NCBI GenBank assembly: GCA_900546995.1
Contig: URFF01000007.1
Coordinates: 1 to 39,066 of the forward strand
Direction: 5' to 3'
DNA length: 39,066 bases
Origin: an uncultured Sutterella sp.
Lineage (GTDB): Bacteria > Pseudomonadota > Gammaproteobacteria > Burkholderiales > Burkholderiaceae_F
The notes beneath the pieces were generated by a model. It was not told the origin of the DNA and did not search any database. It saw only the letters and a list, made by a program, of their open reading frames with translations. Shown piece after piece: positions 24,180-33,079 of this stretch; position 1 is the stretch's first letter, and each line of letters opens with the position of its first letter. The translations under genes were made by a program, and so were the position numbers.

Positions 24180-27100
24180 TTAGTTCCCCATCTTTTTATC
24201 AGAAGCGTCTTTAGGATGATCTTCAGCCTTTTGAGCGTCAAGCTGTGCAGAAGAAGTCTTGTGACTGCCATCACGCTCATAGAACGTTAAATCACCGTCG
24301 TTTAAAGCAGCCTGTTCCAATTGTGTTTCACGGACAACCTCTGCAACATTAATCTGACGTTCATTGGCTGAGCCGGACACGCGCATGATTAATACGTAGA
24401 AAATCGGCACGAAAAGCACGCACAGGAAAGTACCTGTAATCATACCGCCCAACACACCCCAACCGATAGCGTTCTGTGCACCGGAACCTGCACCGTTAGC
24501 AATAGCCAACGGCAGCACACCCAGACCAAACGCTAAGGAGGTCATCACAATCGGACGCAAGCGCAGGCGAACCGCATCCAAGGCCGCATGAACAATGTCC
24601 TCTCCGCTGTCATGCAGATCCTTTGCGAATTCCACGATCAAAATGGCGTTCTTACTCACCAAACCAATCGTTGTCACCAGCCCCACCTGGAAGTAAATAT
24701 CATTATTTAAACCAACCAAGCCAGTTAAGCCTAAAGCACCAATCACACCCATCGGGATCACCATAATCACCGCGATCGGAATGGACCAACTTTCATACAA
24801 GGCAGCCAAACAGAGGAACACCACCAAAATGGACAAGGCATACAAAGGCGCAGCCTGGCCCGCTGATTCACGTTCCTGATAAGACACCCCCGTATAAGCG
24901 ATGCTATAGCCTGCAGGTAAATCTTGAGCAATCTCAGCCACCGCAGCCAAAGCGTCACCGGAACTATAGCCCGTTGCCGGATTACCTTGAATATTTACCG
25001 AAGGCAGACCGTTAAAGCGTTCCAAGCGTTGCGCACCGTAAACCCAGGATGTCGACGAGAAGGCTGAGAAGGGAACCATTTCCCCTTGATCATTTTTCAC
25101 GTACCACTTACCGAGGTCTTCGGGGCGTTGACGGAATTGGCTGTCACCTTGCACATAGACTTTTTTCACACGACCGCGATCCAAGAAGTCATTGACATAG
25201 GTACTACCCCAAGCCGTCGACAACGTCGAATTAATCGAAGAAATTGAAACACCAAGAGCTCGAGCCTTTTCCGTATCAATTTCCAAGTGCAACTGCGGCG
25301 TATCTTCCATACCATTCGGACGAACAGCCGTCAAATGAGGGTGGGCATTACCCATACCAAGGAATTGATTACGCACTTGCATCAACTCATCATGACTTTG
25401 ACCGGCCGCCGCTTGCAAATAGATATCAAAACCATCCGCAATACCCAATTCAGGCACAGCCGGTGGCGGGAATGCGAAAGCATTGGCATCCTTATAGGTT
25501 GAGAACTCTGCCATTGCGCGAGCCGTGATCGCCGTGACGTGTTGACTATCATCAGGACGCAACTCCCAGTCCTTTAACCGAACAAACATCAAGCCCGCGT
25601 TTTGACCTGAACCACCAAACGAGAAACCGGAGACCGTGAAGACAGAGTCCACATTTTCAGCTTCCTTCTCCATGAAGTAAGCGCTCATTCGATCGAGCAC
25701 CTCTTCTGTGCGTTGTTGTGAAGAGCTGGAAGGTAACAAGACCTGGGCAAGCAACACCCCTTGGTCTTCACCCGGCATAAAGCTCTGCGGCAACTTTTGG
25801 AAACCGAATACCACACCGCCGATAATAATGGCGTAAATCACCATCACTCGCAGTGTATGCGCAACCATGGAACCAACCTTCGTGCGGATCCAGAGCGAGA
25901 ACTTTTCAAATCCACGGTTGAAGCGACCAAAGAAGCCTTGCTTGTTTTCATGATGATCTTTATCAATCGGCTTCAACAAGTAGGCACAAAGCATCGGTGT
26001 CAAAATCAATGCGGCCAACACGGACAAAGTCATTGCCGAGACGATCGTCACGGAGAACTGGCGGTAAATGATACCGGTCGAACCACCAAAGAAGGCCATC
26101 GGCACAAACACAGCGGCCAACACCATAGCAATACCAATCAAAGCACCGGTAATTTGGTCCATGGATTTAAGCGTTGCCTCTTTTGGCGACAACCCTTCAG
26201 TTCGCATCACACGTTCAACGTTTTCAACCACCACAATGGCATCGTCAACGAGTAGACCGATAGCGAGCACCATGGCGAACATGGTCAGCACATTAATCGA
26301 GTATCCCATTGCCGCCAAGACACCAAAGGTACCGAGTAGCACCACCGGAACCGCAATGGTCGGAATCAATGTCGCACGCCAATTCTGCAAGAAGAGGAAC
26401 ATCACGAAAACGACCAAGACAATGGCTTCGCAAAGCGTTTTCACCACTTCTTGAATGGAGATACGAACAAACGGAGTCGTATCAAACGGAATCACCCATT
26501 CCATGCCTTCGGGGAAGTTCGCTTGCATTTCCATCAGGCGATTCTTCACCCGATCGCTGGTATCCATGGCATTGGCACCGGAGGCCATACTGATGGCCAA
26601 ACCGGTCGACTCTTTACCGTTATAACGCGCGATAACGTTATAACTTTCTTGGCCCATTTCAACTCGAGCGACATCTTTAATCAAAACCCGAGAACCGTCA
26701 GTCGTGGTTTTGACCATGATGTTCTCGAAGTCCTCTACCGTCTGCAGTAAGGACAACGAGTTAATCGTGGCATTGAGCTCATAGCGACCCGCATTCGGTA
26801 AATTACCAATGGCGCCGGATGAAACCTGAGCGTTTTGCTCCTCAATGGCGGCGACCACTTCACTGGTCGTCAATGAGTACTTATGCAACTTATCCGGGTC
26901 AAGCCAGATACGCATAGAGTATGAGCTACCAAAAACTTCTACCTCACCGACACCAGTAACACGGGAAAGCGGTTCCTGAACATTGTTAACCAAATAGTCA
27001 GACAAGTCCGCGCTGGTCATCTTTCCGTTACGGTCAACGAAACCCACCACCATCAAGAAGTTCGCCGCTGACTTATCAACATTGACACCCAATTGTTGAA

Positions 27101-27464
27101 CCACTTGCGGAAGGCTGTTTTCCACCGTCTTTAGTCGGTTTTGAACCTGCACCTGTGCGATGTCAGGATCGGTACCGGCCTCAAACGTGATATCAATGGA
27201 AACACGACCCGAACTTTCAGAGCTTGAGGTCATGTACAGATAACCATCAAGACCGGTCATGGCCTGTTCAACTTGCTGCGTAATCGTATTTTCGATCGTT
27301 TCAGCGGAGGCCCCCGGATAGGTTGCCGTCACCGTCACCTGTGGCGGCGCGATTTCCGGATACTGGGAGACCGGCAGCGTCATAATCGAGAGCAAACCGA
27401 CCAGCATGGTGACAATTGCAATCACCCATGCAAAAATCGGACGCCCGATAAAAAAGCGAGACAT
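24180..27464 (-). CDS. RND multidrug efflux pump, inner-membrane subunit (HAE1/AcrB type)
   Basis: Proton-driven drug exporter, 1094 residues, homotrimeric in the inner membrane. Numbering follows AcrB closely in the N-terminal half. The proton-relay pair Asp407/Asp408 lies in LLVDDAIVVVENVER, with a matching lysine in GLVSKNAILIVEFAKD near 940. Twelve transmembrane helices (one near the start, five after about 340, one near 540, five after about 875) and two large periplasmic loops are apparent. It is about 45 residues longer than AcrB, owing to a charged cytoplasmic tail after LIMRVSG. The gene lies between the adaptor (26 nt) and the channel gene (no gap). Confidence 0.96.
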   Translation of the reverse strand: MSRFFIGRPIFAWVIAIVTMLVGLLSIMTLPVSQYPEIAPPQVTVTATYPGASAETIENTITQQVEQAMTGLDGYLYMTSSSESSGRVSIDITFEAGTDPDIAQVQVQNRLKTVENSLPQVVQQLGVNVDKSAANFLMVVGFVDRNGKMTSADLSDYLVNNVQEPLSRVTGVGEVEVFGSSYSMRIWLDPDKLHKYSLTTSEVVAAIEEQNAQVSSGAIGNLPNAGRYELNATINSLSLLQTVEDFENIMVKTTTDGSRVLIKDVARVEMGQESYNVIARYNGKESTGLAISMASGANAMDTSDRVKNRLMEMQANFPEGMEWVIPFDTTPFVRISIQEVVKTLCEAIVLVVFVMFLFLQNWRATLIPTIAVPVVLLGTFGVLAAMGYSINVLTMFAMVLAIGLLVDDAIVVVENVERVMRTEGLSPKEATLKSMDQITGALIGIAMVLAAVFVPMAFFGGSTGIIYRQFSVTIVSAMTLSVLAALILTPMLCAYLLKPIDKDHHENKQGFFGRFNRGFEKFSLWIRTKVGSMVAHTLRVMVIYAIIIGGVVFGFQKLPQSFMPGEDQGVLLAQVLLPSSSSQQRTEEVLDRMSAYFMEKEAENVDSVFTVSGFSFGGSGQNAGLMFVRLKDWELRPDDSQHVTAITARAMAEFSTYKDANAFAFPPPAVPELGIADGFDIYLQAAAGQSHDELMQVRNQFLGMGNAHPHLTAVRPNGMEDTPQLHLEIDTEKARALGVSISSINSTLSTAWGSTYVNDFLDRGRVKKVYVQGDSQFRQRPEDLGKWYVKNDQGEMVPFSAFSSTSWVYGAQRLERFNGLPSVNIQGNPATGYSSGDALAAVAEIAQDLPAGYSIAYTGVSYQERESAGQAAPLYALSILVVFLCLAALYESWSIPIAVIMVIPMGVIGALGLTGLVGLNNDIYFQVGLVTTIGLVSKNAILIVEFAKDLHDSGEDIVHAALDAVRLRLRPIVMTSLAFGLGVLPLAIANGAGSGAQNAIGWGVLGGMITGTFLCVLFVPIFYVLIMRVSGSANERQINVAEVVRETQLEQAALNDGDLTFYERDGSHKTSSAQLDAQKAEDHPKDASDKKMGN

Positions 27465-27490
27465 AAATTATTCCTTTGCTTAAACCGAAA

Positions 27491-28624
27491 CTACTTGGCA
27501 GCTGCCTCAGTAGCAGTCGCTTCTGCTGGCTTATCATTGGATCCGGCAATGCGGACAGTAGCGCCAGCGCTCACCTTCTGTAAGCCTTCAATGATGACTT
27601 TTTCGCCTTGTTTCAAACCAGATTCAACAATCCAGTACGTACCAGAAGTCCGGTTGGCAACGATGTCGCGACGTTCGACTTTATTTTCCGGTGTTACCAC
27701 ATACACGTAAGCAACACCCTTTGGGTCACGCATGACGCAACGTTGAGAAATGACCACAGAATTCGGGCGAGCGCCTTCGACTAACTGAGCTCGGACAAAC
27801 ATTCCAGGCAAGAGATCACCATTGGGATTCGGGAAAATGGCACGCAAGTTAATCATGCCGGTTCCTTCGTCCACTTCTTCACCGGTAAAAGTTAATTTAC
27901 CAGTTTGCGGATAAACCGATCCGTCCTCCATCAAAAGATTGACCTCTATCGAACCATCCTTTGTTTGGATCTTGCCAGAGGCAATCTCATGCTTAAGACG
28001 TAACATCTCGCCACTAGTTTGTTTGACATCGACATAAATCGGATCCAATTGTTGAACCGTGGTCATGAAGGTTTGATAAGCGGTCACCAAAGCACCGGGA
28101 GTCACCTCGGAACGCCCGACTCGACCGGCGATAGGACTTTCCACACGTGTGTAGTCCAAGTTTGTCTTAGCCGTTTTCATCGCGGCCTTCGCGGTCTTAA
28201 GCTGGGCCTGCGCCTGATCATTGTCTTGCTTACTGACAGCATTGACTTTAACCAATTGCGCTGAACGGCGAGCATTGGCAAGCGCTAACTCATAATTGGC
28301 GACAGCTTCTTCGTACGCTGCCTCGTAAAGAGCCGCATCAATCTGATAGAGCTGTTCGCCAGCCTTGACCATTTGACCTTCGGTAAAAGTACGCTTTTGA
28401 ATAATGCCACCAACTTGAGGACGGACTTCAGCAACTTGATAAGCACTGGTGCGACCATTGAGCTCCGTTGTCATAACAGGCGAAGAAATCTCAGCGGTCA
28501 CTACCACCACTTCTTGAGGGGGGCGCTGAACTTGTGTTGACGAATCTTTACACCCCGCCAGCGAAAAGGCAGCAACGACGCACATAGCCATCGCAGCATA
28601 TTTAGGGACAAACTTGGAAGACAT
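27491..28624 (-). CDS. RND efflux periplasmic adaptor (AcrA/MexA type)
   Basis: Membrane-fusion lipoprotein bridging pump and channel, 377 residues. Lipobox LAGC with lipidated Cys25. It has the family order of domains: a lipoyl half (VRPQVGGIIQKRTFTEGQMVKAGEQLYQID), a coiled-coil hairpin (about 95-155, Ala/Lys/Gln-rich), a second lipoyl half (YTRVESPIAGRVGRS), then beta-barrel and membrane-proximal domains (FPNPNGDLLPGMFVRAQL). GGAGAG lies 10 nt before the ATG. It is the first gene of the operon adaptor-pump-channel-tetR and is preceded by two TetR-type operators. Confidence 0.95.
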   Translation of the reverse strand: MSSKFVPKYAAMAMCVVAAFSLAGCKDSSTQVQRPPQEVVVVTAEISSPVMTTELNGRTSAYQVAEVRPQVGGIIQKRTFTEGQMVKAGEQLYQIDAALYEAAYEEAVANYELALANARRSAQLVKVNAVSKQDNDQAQAQLKTAKAAMKTAKTNLDYTRVESPIAGRVGRSEVTPGALVTAYQTFMTTVQQLDPIYVDVKQTSGEMLRLKHEIASGKIQTKDGSIEVNLLMEDGSVYPQTGKLTFTGEEVDEGTGMINLRAIFPNPNGDLLPGMFVRAQLVEGARPNSVVISQRCVMRDPKGVAYVYVVTPENKVERRDIVANRTSGTYWIVESGLKQGEKVIIEGLQKVSAGATVRIAGSNDKPAEATATEAAAK

Positions 28625-28689
28625 AAATAAAAACTCTCCAAAACCGCAGATTTTATTAATAAGTTATTGTTAACAAAATAATTTTTATC

Positions 28690-28732
28690 AAAAACTGAAT
28701 GATCGTTCAGTTTTTGGGTGAATGTTCGTTCA
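28690..28732 (-). promoter_or_regulatory. Two TetR-type operators upstream of the efflux operon
   Basis: Site 1 (28690-28715) is a 26-bp palindrome with perfect 10-bp arms (AAAAACTGAA and its complement) around a 6-bp core; inner sequence TGAATGATCGTTCA (28696-28709). Site 2 is TGAATGTTCGTTCA (28719-28732), 23 bp downstream, differing at one position. Both fit the TGAATG-N2-GTTCA style of AcrR/TetR operators. They lie in the spacer shared with marC. On the minus strand TTGATA followed 17 bp later by AATAAC lies just beyond site 1 and could be the promoter. Confidence 0.75.
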
Positions 28733-28855
28733 TTATGTCAGAAATTACCGTAACGAGGGACTCACTTTTTCACACAAATCTGCTAAAAAAGATTTCTGAA
28801 TGTAACAAATATAAGGGTTAACCCCTAATGCACTTTATGCGGATTAAGGGAAAAA

Positions 28856-29545
28856 TTGCACAAATTCTTTTTAGGCTATTTTGCAACGACCATGTCTTTT
28901 GAAATTTTTCACTTTCAATATTTCCTAGCTGGCCTTGTCAGTCTACTAGTGATTACCAATCCCCCATCAAAAATTCCCTTGTTTATCAGCTTAACGCAAG
29001 GCATGGACGATGAACAGCGAAAGTCCCAAGCGCGATGGGCAGCCATTTACTCAGCCATTATCATGTTCATCAGTTTGCTGGCGGGTAATTTACTTTTAGC
29101 GTTTTTCGGCATTTCTTATGGTGCGCTACGTATCGCTGGCGGTTTTATGGTCGCGGTGATTGGTTACCAGATGCTTTTTGGCCAGCAAAACGCACCTAAC
29201 AAAGCGCCGCTAGTTCGTCGCAACCGTGAAGACTATGCCTTTTTCCCAATCGCCATGCCAATGATTGCTGGCCCCGGCACAATGGCGGTTATCATTGGCT
29301 TTTCTACAGAAATTGCAGAATATCCAACCTGGGAAGACCAAGTTGCGACATTTTTCATGATGACACTTGCCATTATTTTCTGCTCCATGGTTTGTTGGGC
29401 CGTCATGCGATCTGCTGACTTTTGTGCACGTAAACTCGGACCATCCGGCACCATCATTGTTAGTAAACTAATGGGCTTTCTTCTAGTCTGCATCGGCGTT
29501 CAATTCATTGGTTCCGGTATTCGCGCCTTTATGACCGGTGCCTAA
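28856..29545 (+). CDS. MarC family membrane protein
   Basis: A 229-residue inner-membrane protein with about six helices, typical of MarC/UPF0056: VSLLVITNPPSKIPLFISLT near the N-terminus, FGISYGALRIAGGFMVAVIGYQML, and PIAMPMIAGPGTMAVII. Despite the name, MarC proteins are not established drug exporters; function unknown. The TTG at 28856 has AAGGG 5 nt upstream. The ATG at 28892 gives a more usual N-terminus (MSFEIFHF) but lacks a ribosome binding site. It diverges from the efflux operon and shares its operator-bearing spacer; a palindrome GGGTTAACCC lies at 28815-28824. Confidence 0.88.
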   Translation: MHKFFLGYFATTMSFEIFHFQYFLAGLVSLLVITNPPSKIPLFISLTQGMDDEQRKSQARWAAIYSAIIMFISLLAGNLLLAFFGISYGALRIAGGFMVAVIGYQMLFGQQNAPNKAPLVRRNREDYAFFPIAMPMIAGPGTMAVIIGFSTEIAEYPTWEDQVATFFMMTLAIIFCSMVCWAVMRSADFCARKLGPSGTIIVSKLMGFLLVCIGVQFIGSGIRAFMTGA

Positions 29546-29566
29546 AACGTTCCACATGAAACTAAG

Positions 29567-29604
29567 AAGCCGCTAAATTCTGCACGAGTCTAGCGGCTTT
29601 TTTT
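29567..29604. terminator. Terminator between marC and glmS
   Basis: AAGCCGCTA (29567-29575) pairs with TAGCGGCTT (29591-29599), and T7 completes it on the plus strand. It is strong for marC. On the minus strand the tract after the stem (TTCTTAGTTT) is weaker but may also end glmS transcripts. Confidence 0.88.
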
Positions 29605-29619
29605 ATTCCTTAATTATCT

Positions 29620-31449
29620 TTACTCAGTCGTCACGCTTTTTGCCAAATTTCTCGGCTTATCAACGTCATTACCACGTACAAAAGCCGTATGGTAAGCCAA
29701 AAGCTGCAGCGGTACAACATGCAAAATCGGCGACAACGGCCCATAGTTTTCCGGTAACCGAATCACATGAATATGTTCAGTCGGCTCAATGCCCGTATCG
29801 GCATCGGCAAAGACGTAGAGTTCGCCCTTACGCGCTTCCACTTCCTTCATATTGCTCTTTAACTTTTCCAAAAGCGCATCGTTCGGAGCCACCGTCACCA
29901 CCGGAATCGACTCATCGACCAACGCCAAAGGACCGTGCTTTAATTCACCAGCCGGATAAGCTTCCGCATGAATATACGAAATTTCTTTAAGTTTTAGCGC
30001 ACCTTCCAGAGCAATCGGATAGTGCATCCCTCGTCCAAGGAAAAGAGCATGCTGCTTTGTGGCAAAGCGATCCGCCCAAGCCATCACCTGTGGCTCAAGC
30101 GCTAAAACGGAACTCACCGCTTTCGGCACATGACGCAAAAGTTTCATGTAACGGCTCTCATCCTGAGGCGTCAAACGGCCTCTCACCTTCGCTAGCGTCA
30201 GCGTCAACAAAAAGAGTGCCGTTAACTGCGTGGTAAAGGCTTTTGTGGAGGCTACACCGATTTCAACCCCAGCACGCGTAATGTAATGCAAGAGGCTATC
30301 GCGCACCATGGCACTGGTTGCCACGTTACAGACCGTAAGACTCTTATCCATTCCCAATGCTTTGGCGTGCTTAAGTGCCGCCAATGTGTCAGCCGTTTCA
30401 CCGGATTGTGAAATGGTGACTACCAGAGTTTTTGGATCAGGAACGCTCTTACGGTAGCGGTATTCGCTTGCAATTTCCACATCACACGGGATTCCAGCGA
30501 TATCTTCCAACCAATATTTCGAAGTTAATGCCGCATAGTAACTCGTACCGCAGGCTACCATCAGAATGCGACGGGTATCTTCAAACACTTCCCGCGCATT
30601 GGCCCCGAAAAGTAACGGAGTCACCTCCCCTACACCTTCCAGCGTGTCGGCAATCGCTCGAGGTTGTTCAAAAATTTCCTTTTGCATGTAGTGGCGATAG
30701 GGTCCCAACTCCACCGCATTGGAAAAGGCTTCAACCTTACGCACTTCCCGAGTAACCGGAACGAAGGCCTGGCCTTGGTGCGAGAAGATACGGTAGCCAT
30801 TTTCGTCCATGCTGACGACATCACCGTCTTCGAGGTAAATAAAACGATCCGTTTCCCCTGCTAAGGCCATGGTATCGGAGGCGGCGAACATTTCCCCCTC
30901 ACCTATCCCGAGTACGAGGGGCGAACCCAAGCGAGCCAAAACGACTTGGTGCGGATTTTCTTTAGAAAAAACCGCAATAGCATAAGCACCGCGAACACAG
31001 TTCAATGCCTTCTCGACTGCACCTAATAGATCTTTTCCATCATAGAGATCACGCACAAGGTAAGCCAACACTTCTGTGTCTGTTTGACCGGAAAATTGGA
31101 CACCCTTCGCCAAGAGCCTGTCACGGATTTCTTCATAATTTTCAATAATGCCGTTATGAATCAGCGCAATTTGATCACCTGCGAAATGCGGGTGCGCGTT
31201 GCTCACTGACGGCGCTCCATGAGTTGCCCAGCGTGTATGCGCTATTCCCATGTGACCGTTTAAATTTTCTCGAGCAATCTGTTCCGATAGTTCAGCCACA
31301 CGTGAAACGCTTCTCACCCGTTTCAGTCCTTGATCCCAAACGGCCACACCGCAGCTGTCGTATCCCCGATATTCAAGGCGCTTTAACCCTTGCACCAGCA
31401 GAGGAACAACATCTCGCTTACTAGAGGTAGCAGCTACAATTCCGCACAT
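29620..31449 (-). CDS. glmS: Glutamine-fructose-6-phosphate aminotransferase (isomerizing)
   Basis: Makes glucosamine 6-phosphate from fructose 6-phosphate and glutamine, the committed step to UDP-GlcNAc for peptidoglycan and lipopolysaccharide. 609 residues, the same as E. coli GlmS. The N-terminal nucleophile glutaminase begins MCGIVAA (Cys2 becomes the catalytic N-terminus). Two SIS sugar-isomerase domains follow (about 285-430 and 455-600), with CGTSYYAA and TISQSGETADT. The C-terminal PRNLAKSVTTE carries the conserved lysine (Lys604). AAGGA lies about 9 nt before the ATG. It is 26 nt after glmU, so a glmU-glmS operon is clear. Confidence 0.97.
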   Translation of the reverse strand: MCGIVAATSSKRDVVPLLVQGLKRLEYRGYDSCGVAVWDQGLKRVRSVSRVAELSEQIARENLNGHMGIAHTRWATHGAPSVSNAHPHFAGDQIALIHNGIIENYEEIRDRLLAKGVQFSGQTDTEVLAYLVRDLYDGKDLLGAVEKALNCVRGAYAIAVFSKENPHQVVLARLGSPLVLGIGEGEMFAASDTMALAGETDRFIYLEDGDVVSMDENGYRIFSHQGQAFVPVTREVRKVEAFSNAVELGPYRHYMQKEIFEQPRAIADTLEGVGEVTPLLFGANAREVFEDTRRILMVACGTSYYAALTSKYWLEDIAGIPCDVEIASEYRYRKSVPDPKTLVVTISQSGETADTLAALKHAKALGMDKSLTVCNVATSAMVRDSLLHYITRAGVEIGVASTKAFTTQLTALFLLTLTLAKVRGRLTPQDESRYMKLLRHVPKAVSSVLALEPQVMAWADRFATKQHALFLGRGMHYPIALEGALKLKEISYIHAEAYPAGELKHGPLALVDESIPVVTVAPNDALLEKLKSNMKEVEARKGELYVFADADTGIEPTEHIHVIRLPENYGPLSPILHVVPLQLLAYHTAFVRGNDVDKPRNLAKSVTTE

Positions 31450-31475
31450 AGCTATACATCCTTTTCATGAAATCA

Positions 31476-32831
31476 CTATTTTTTCTTTGTCGGACGCTTC
31501 CAACCTTCAACCGTCACCTGACGGGCCCGAGAGAGCGTCAATTTATCATCTGGGGCATTTTTAGTCAGCGTTGTCCCAGCACCTAACGTTGCCCCTTTGC
31601 CGACCGTCACCGGAGCAACGAGCTGCGTATCTGAGCCAATGAACGCATCGTCACCTATGGTTGTTCTAAACTTATTCACACCGTCATAATTACACGTGAT
31701 CGTACCGGCTCCGATATTGACGCGAGCCCCCATATCAGTATCCCCAATGTAAGATAGATGATTCACTTTACTGGCAAAACCAATATTCGATTTCTTAATT
31801 TCAACAAAGTTGCCAATATGTGTTTCATCAGCCAAAACGGCTCCAGGGCGCAAGCGAGAATAGGGACCTAAGCGCACGTTTTCACCTACTTTTGCGCCAT
31901 CAAAATGGCAGTACGGCAAAATTTCCGTTCCCGCCCCCACTTCAACGTCTTTCAAGGTGCAATAGGCGCCAACTTTAACCCCATCAGCTAACTTCACCTT
32001 CCCAACAAAGATACATCCAACATCAATCTCAACATCCTTTCCGCAAACTAGCTCACCCCGAACATCAATTCGATCCGGATCCAATAAGGTAACACCGCTT
32101 CGCATTAAACCTAACGCCTTTTGACGTTGATACGCTCTTTCTAATCGTGCCAACTGAACCTTGTTGTTAACCCCCTCAACCTCTGTTGCACTTCCAGCCT
32201 GAGTTGCTACGACCTTGATGCCTTGCTGGACAGCCATACCAATCACATCGGTTAAGTAGTATTCACCCTGTGCATTTTCGTTTTTAAGGGAGCCTAACCA
32301 AGCGCCAAGATACTGGGTCGGTAAGAGCATAATCCCGGTATTGACTTCTTTAATTAGAAGCTCTTTCTCCGTGGCATCTTTTTGTTCAACAATCCCCTGA
32401 ACCTGTCCATTTTCACGAACGATACGACCGTACCCAGTGGGATCCTCCAAACAAACCGTCAAAAGTCCCAAACCGTCAGCGGTAAGATCAATCAAGCGAC
32501 GCAAGGAACTGACCTCAATTAGCGGAACATCACCCAACAAAACCAGTGTGGGCGAGGTTAAATCGCATAAGGGAAGTGCCTGCATCAGTGCATGCCCGGT
32601 TCCAAGTTGTTTCTCTTGCATCACAAACGTGATATCAGACGCATCGACAAACGCATCCCTGACAGCATCAGCCCCATGCCCAATAACAACAATGAGTTTA
32701 GAAGGATTTAACTGGCGGGCTTTTTCAACGACATGACGCAACATCGGTTTACCAGCCAAGGGTTGCAATACTTTAGGCAAACGGGAATTCATCCGTTTTC
32801 CCATCCCTGCCGCTAATATCACTATGTTCAT
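31476..32831 (-). CDS. glmU: Bifunctional UDP-GlcNAc pyrophosphorylase/GlcN-1-P acetyltransferase
   Basis: Catalyses the last two steps to UDP-GlcNAc. 451 residues. The N-terminal nucleotidyltransferase has LAAGMGKRM (6-14), Lys20 and GTGHAL. After about residue 250 the left-handed beta-helix hexapeptide repeats form the acetyltransferase, with the catalytic His358 (NHLSYIGD) and NIGAGTITCNYDG. The protein ends in a basic tail. AAGGA lies 6 nt before the ATG. It is followed by glmS. A long, possibly structured leader precedes it. Confidence 0.97.
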   Translation of the reverse strand: MNIVILAAGMGKRMNSRLPKVLQPLAGKPMLRHVVEKARQLNPSKLIVVIGHGADAVRDAFVDASDITFVMQEKQLGTGHALMQALPLCDLTSPTLVLLGDVPLIEVSSLRRLIDLTADGLGLLTVCLEDPTGYGRIVRENGQVQGIVEQKDATEKELLIKEVNTGIMLLPTQYLGAWLGSLKNENAQGEYYLTDVIGMAVQQGIKVVATQAGSATEVEGVNNKVQLARLERAYQRQKALGLMRSGVTLLDPDRIDVRGELVCGKDVEIDVGCIFVGKVKLADGVKVGAYCTLKDVEVGAGTEILPYCHFDGAKVGENVRLGPYSRLRPGAVLADETHIGNFVEIKKSNIGFASKVNHLSYIGDTDMGARVNIGAGTITCNYDGVNKFRTTIGDDAFIGSDTQLVAPVTVGKGATLGAGTTLTKNAPDDKLTLSRARQVTVEGWKRPTKKK

Positions 32832-33008
32832 ACAAATTCCTTACGTAAAGCGTGCTTGGTTAGACCTTTTCGCTGTCAACCTCTTTGCGCACAAAACAAA
32901 GTCCCCTGTGAAAACTCAGTGAGAAAGTCTAAGACCAAAGAACCCCAATCCTGGCTTTTCTACTTAATTGACGAGTTACACAAAGCTTTAGAGATAACTT
33001 GTATTGTA
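32832..33008 (-). promoter_or_regulatory. glmU-glmS promoter and long leader
   Basis: On the minus strand TACAAT (33008-33003) within AGTACAATA is a good -10 and would give a leader of about 165 nt. In it TTGGT-CT-TAGAC (32938-32927) can pair with GTCTAACCAA (32865-32856): 10 bp with a two-base bulge. This encloses 61 nt that contain a CTTTG/CAAAG hairpin and a CTCACTGAG hairpin. A later TTGACA (minus strand, near 32876) lacks a -10. Promoter and structure are inferred by eye. No glmS ribozyme is recognisable. Confidence 0.35.
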
Positions 33009-33033
33009 CTCGAAGCATTCCTACACATACGAA

Positions 33034-33064
33034 AAAAGCCGAGGCGAAAATAACCTCGGCTTTT
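33034..33064. terminator. Terminator after the Tim44-like gene
   Basis: AAAAGCCGAGG (33034-33044) and CCTCGGCTTTT (33054-33064) form an 11-bp stem with a 9-nt loop. On the minus strand it is followed by a U-run (complement of 33032-33037), 15 nt after the gene's stop, so it ends that transcript. Confidence 0.9.
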
Positions 33065-33079
33065 CCATAGCTACAGAGT

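Noticed and set aside
25761..26255. 164-codon plus-strand frame within the RND pump gene, rich in His, Asn and Gln
   Set aside because: It lies wholly antisense to a conserved pump gene; its composition is that of a complementary-strand shadow.
29620..29639. glmS ribozyme or similar element near glmS
   Set aside because: The glmU-glmS gap is only 26 nt, and nothing resembling the Gram-positive glmS ribozyme is present there or upstream of glmU.
32856..33053. 65-codon open frame on the plus strand between the Tim44-like gene and glmU
   Set aside because: It runs through the terminator and the glmU leader, has no good ribosome binding site and no recognisable features.
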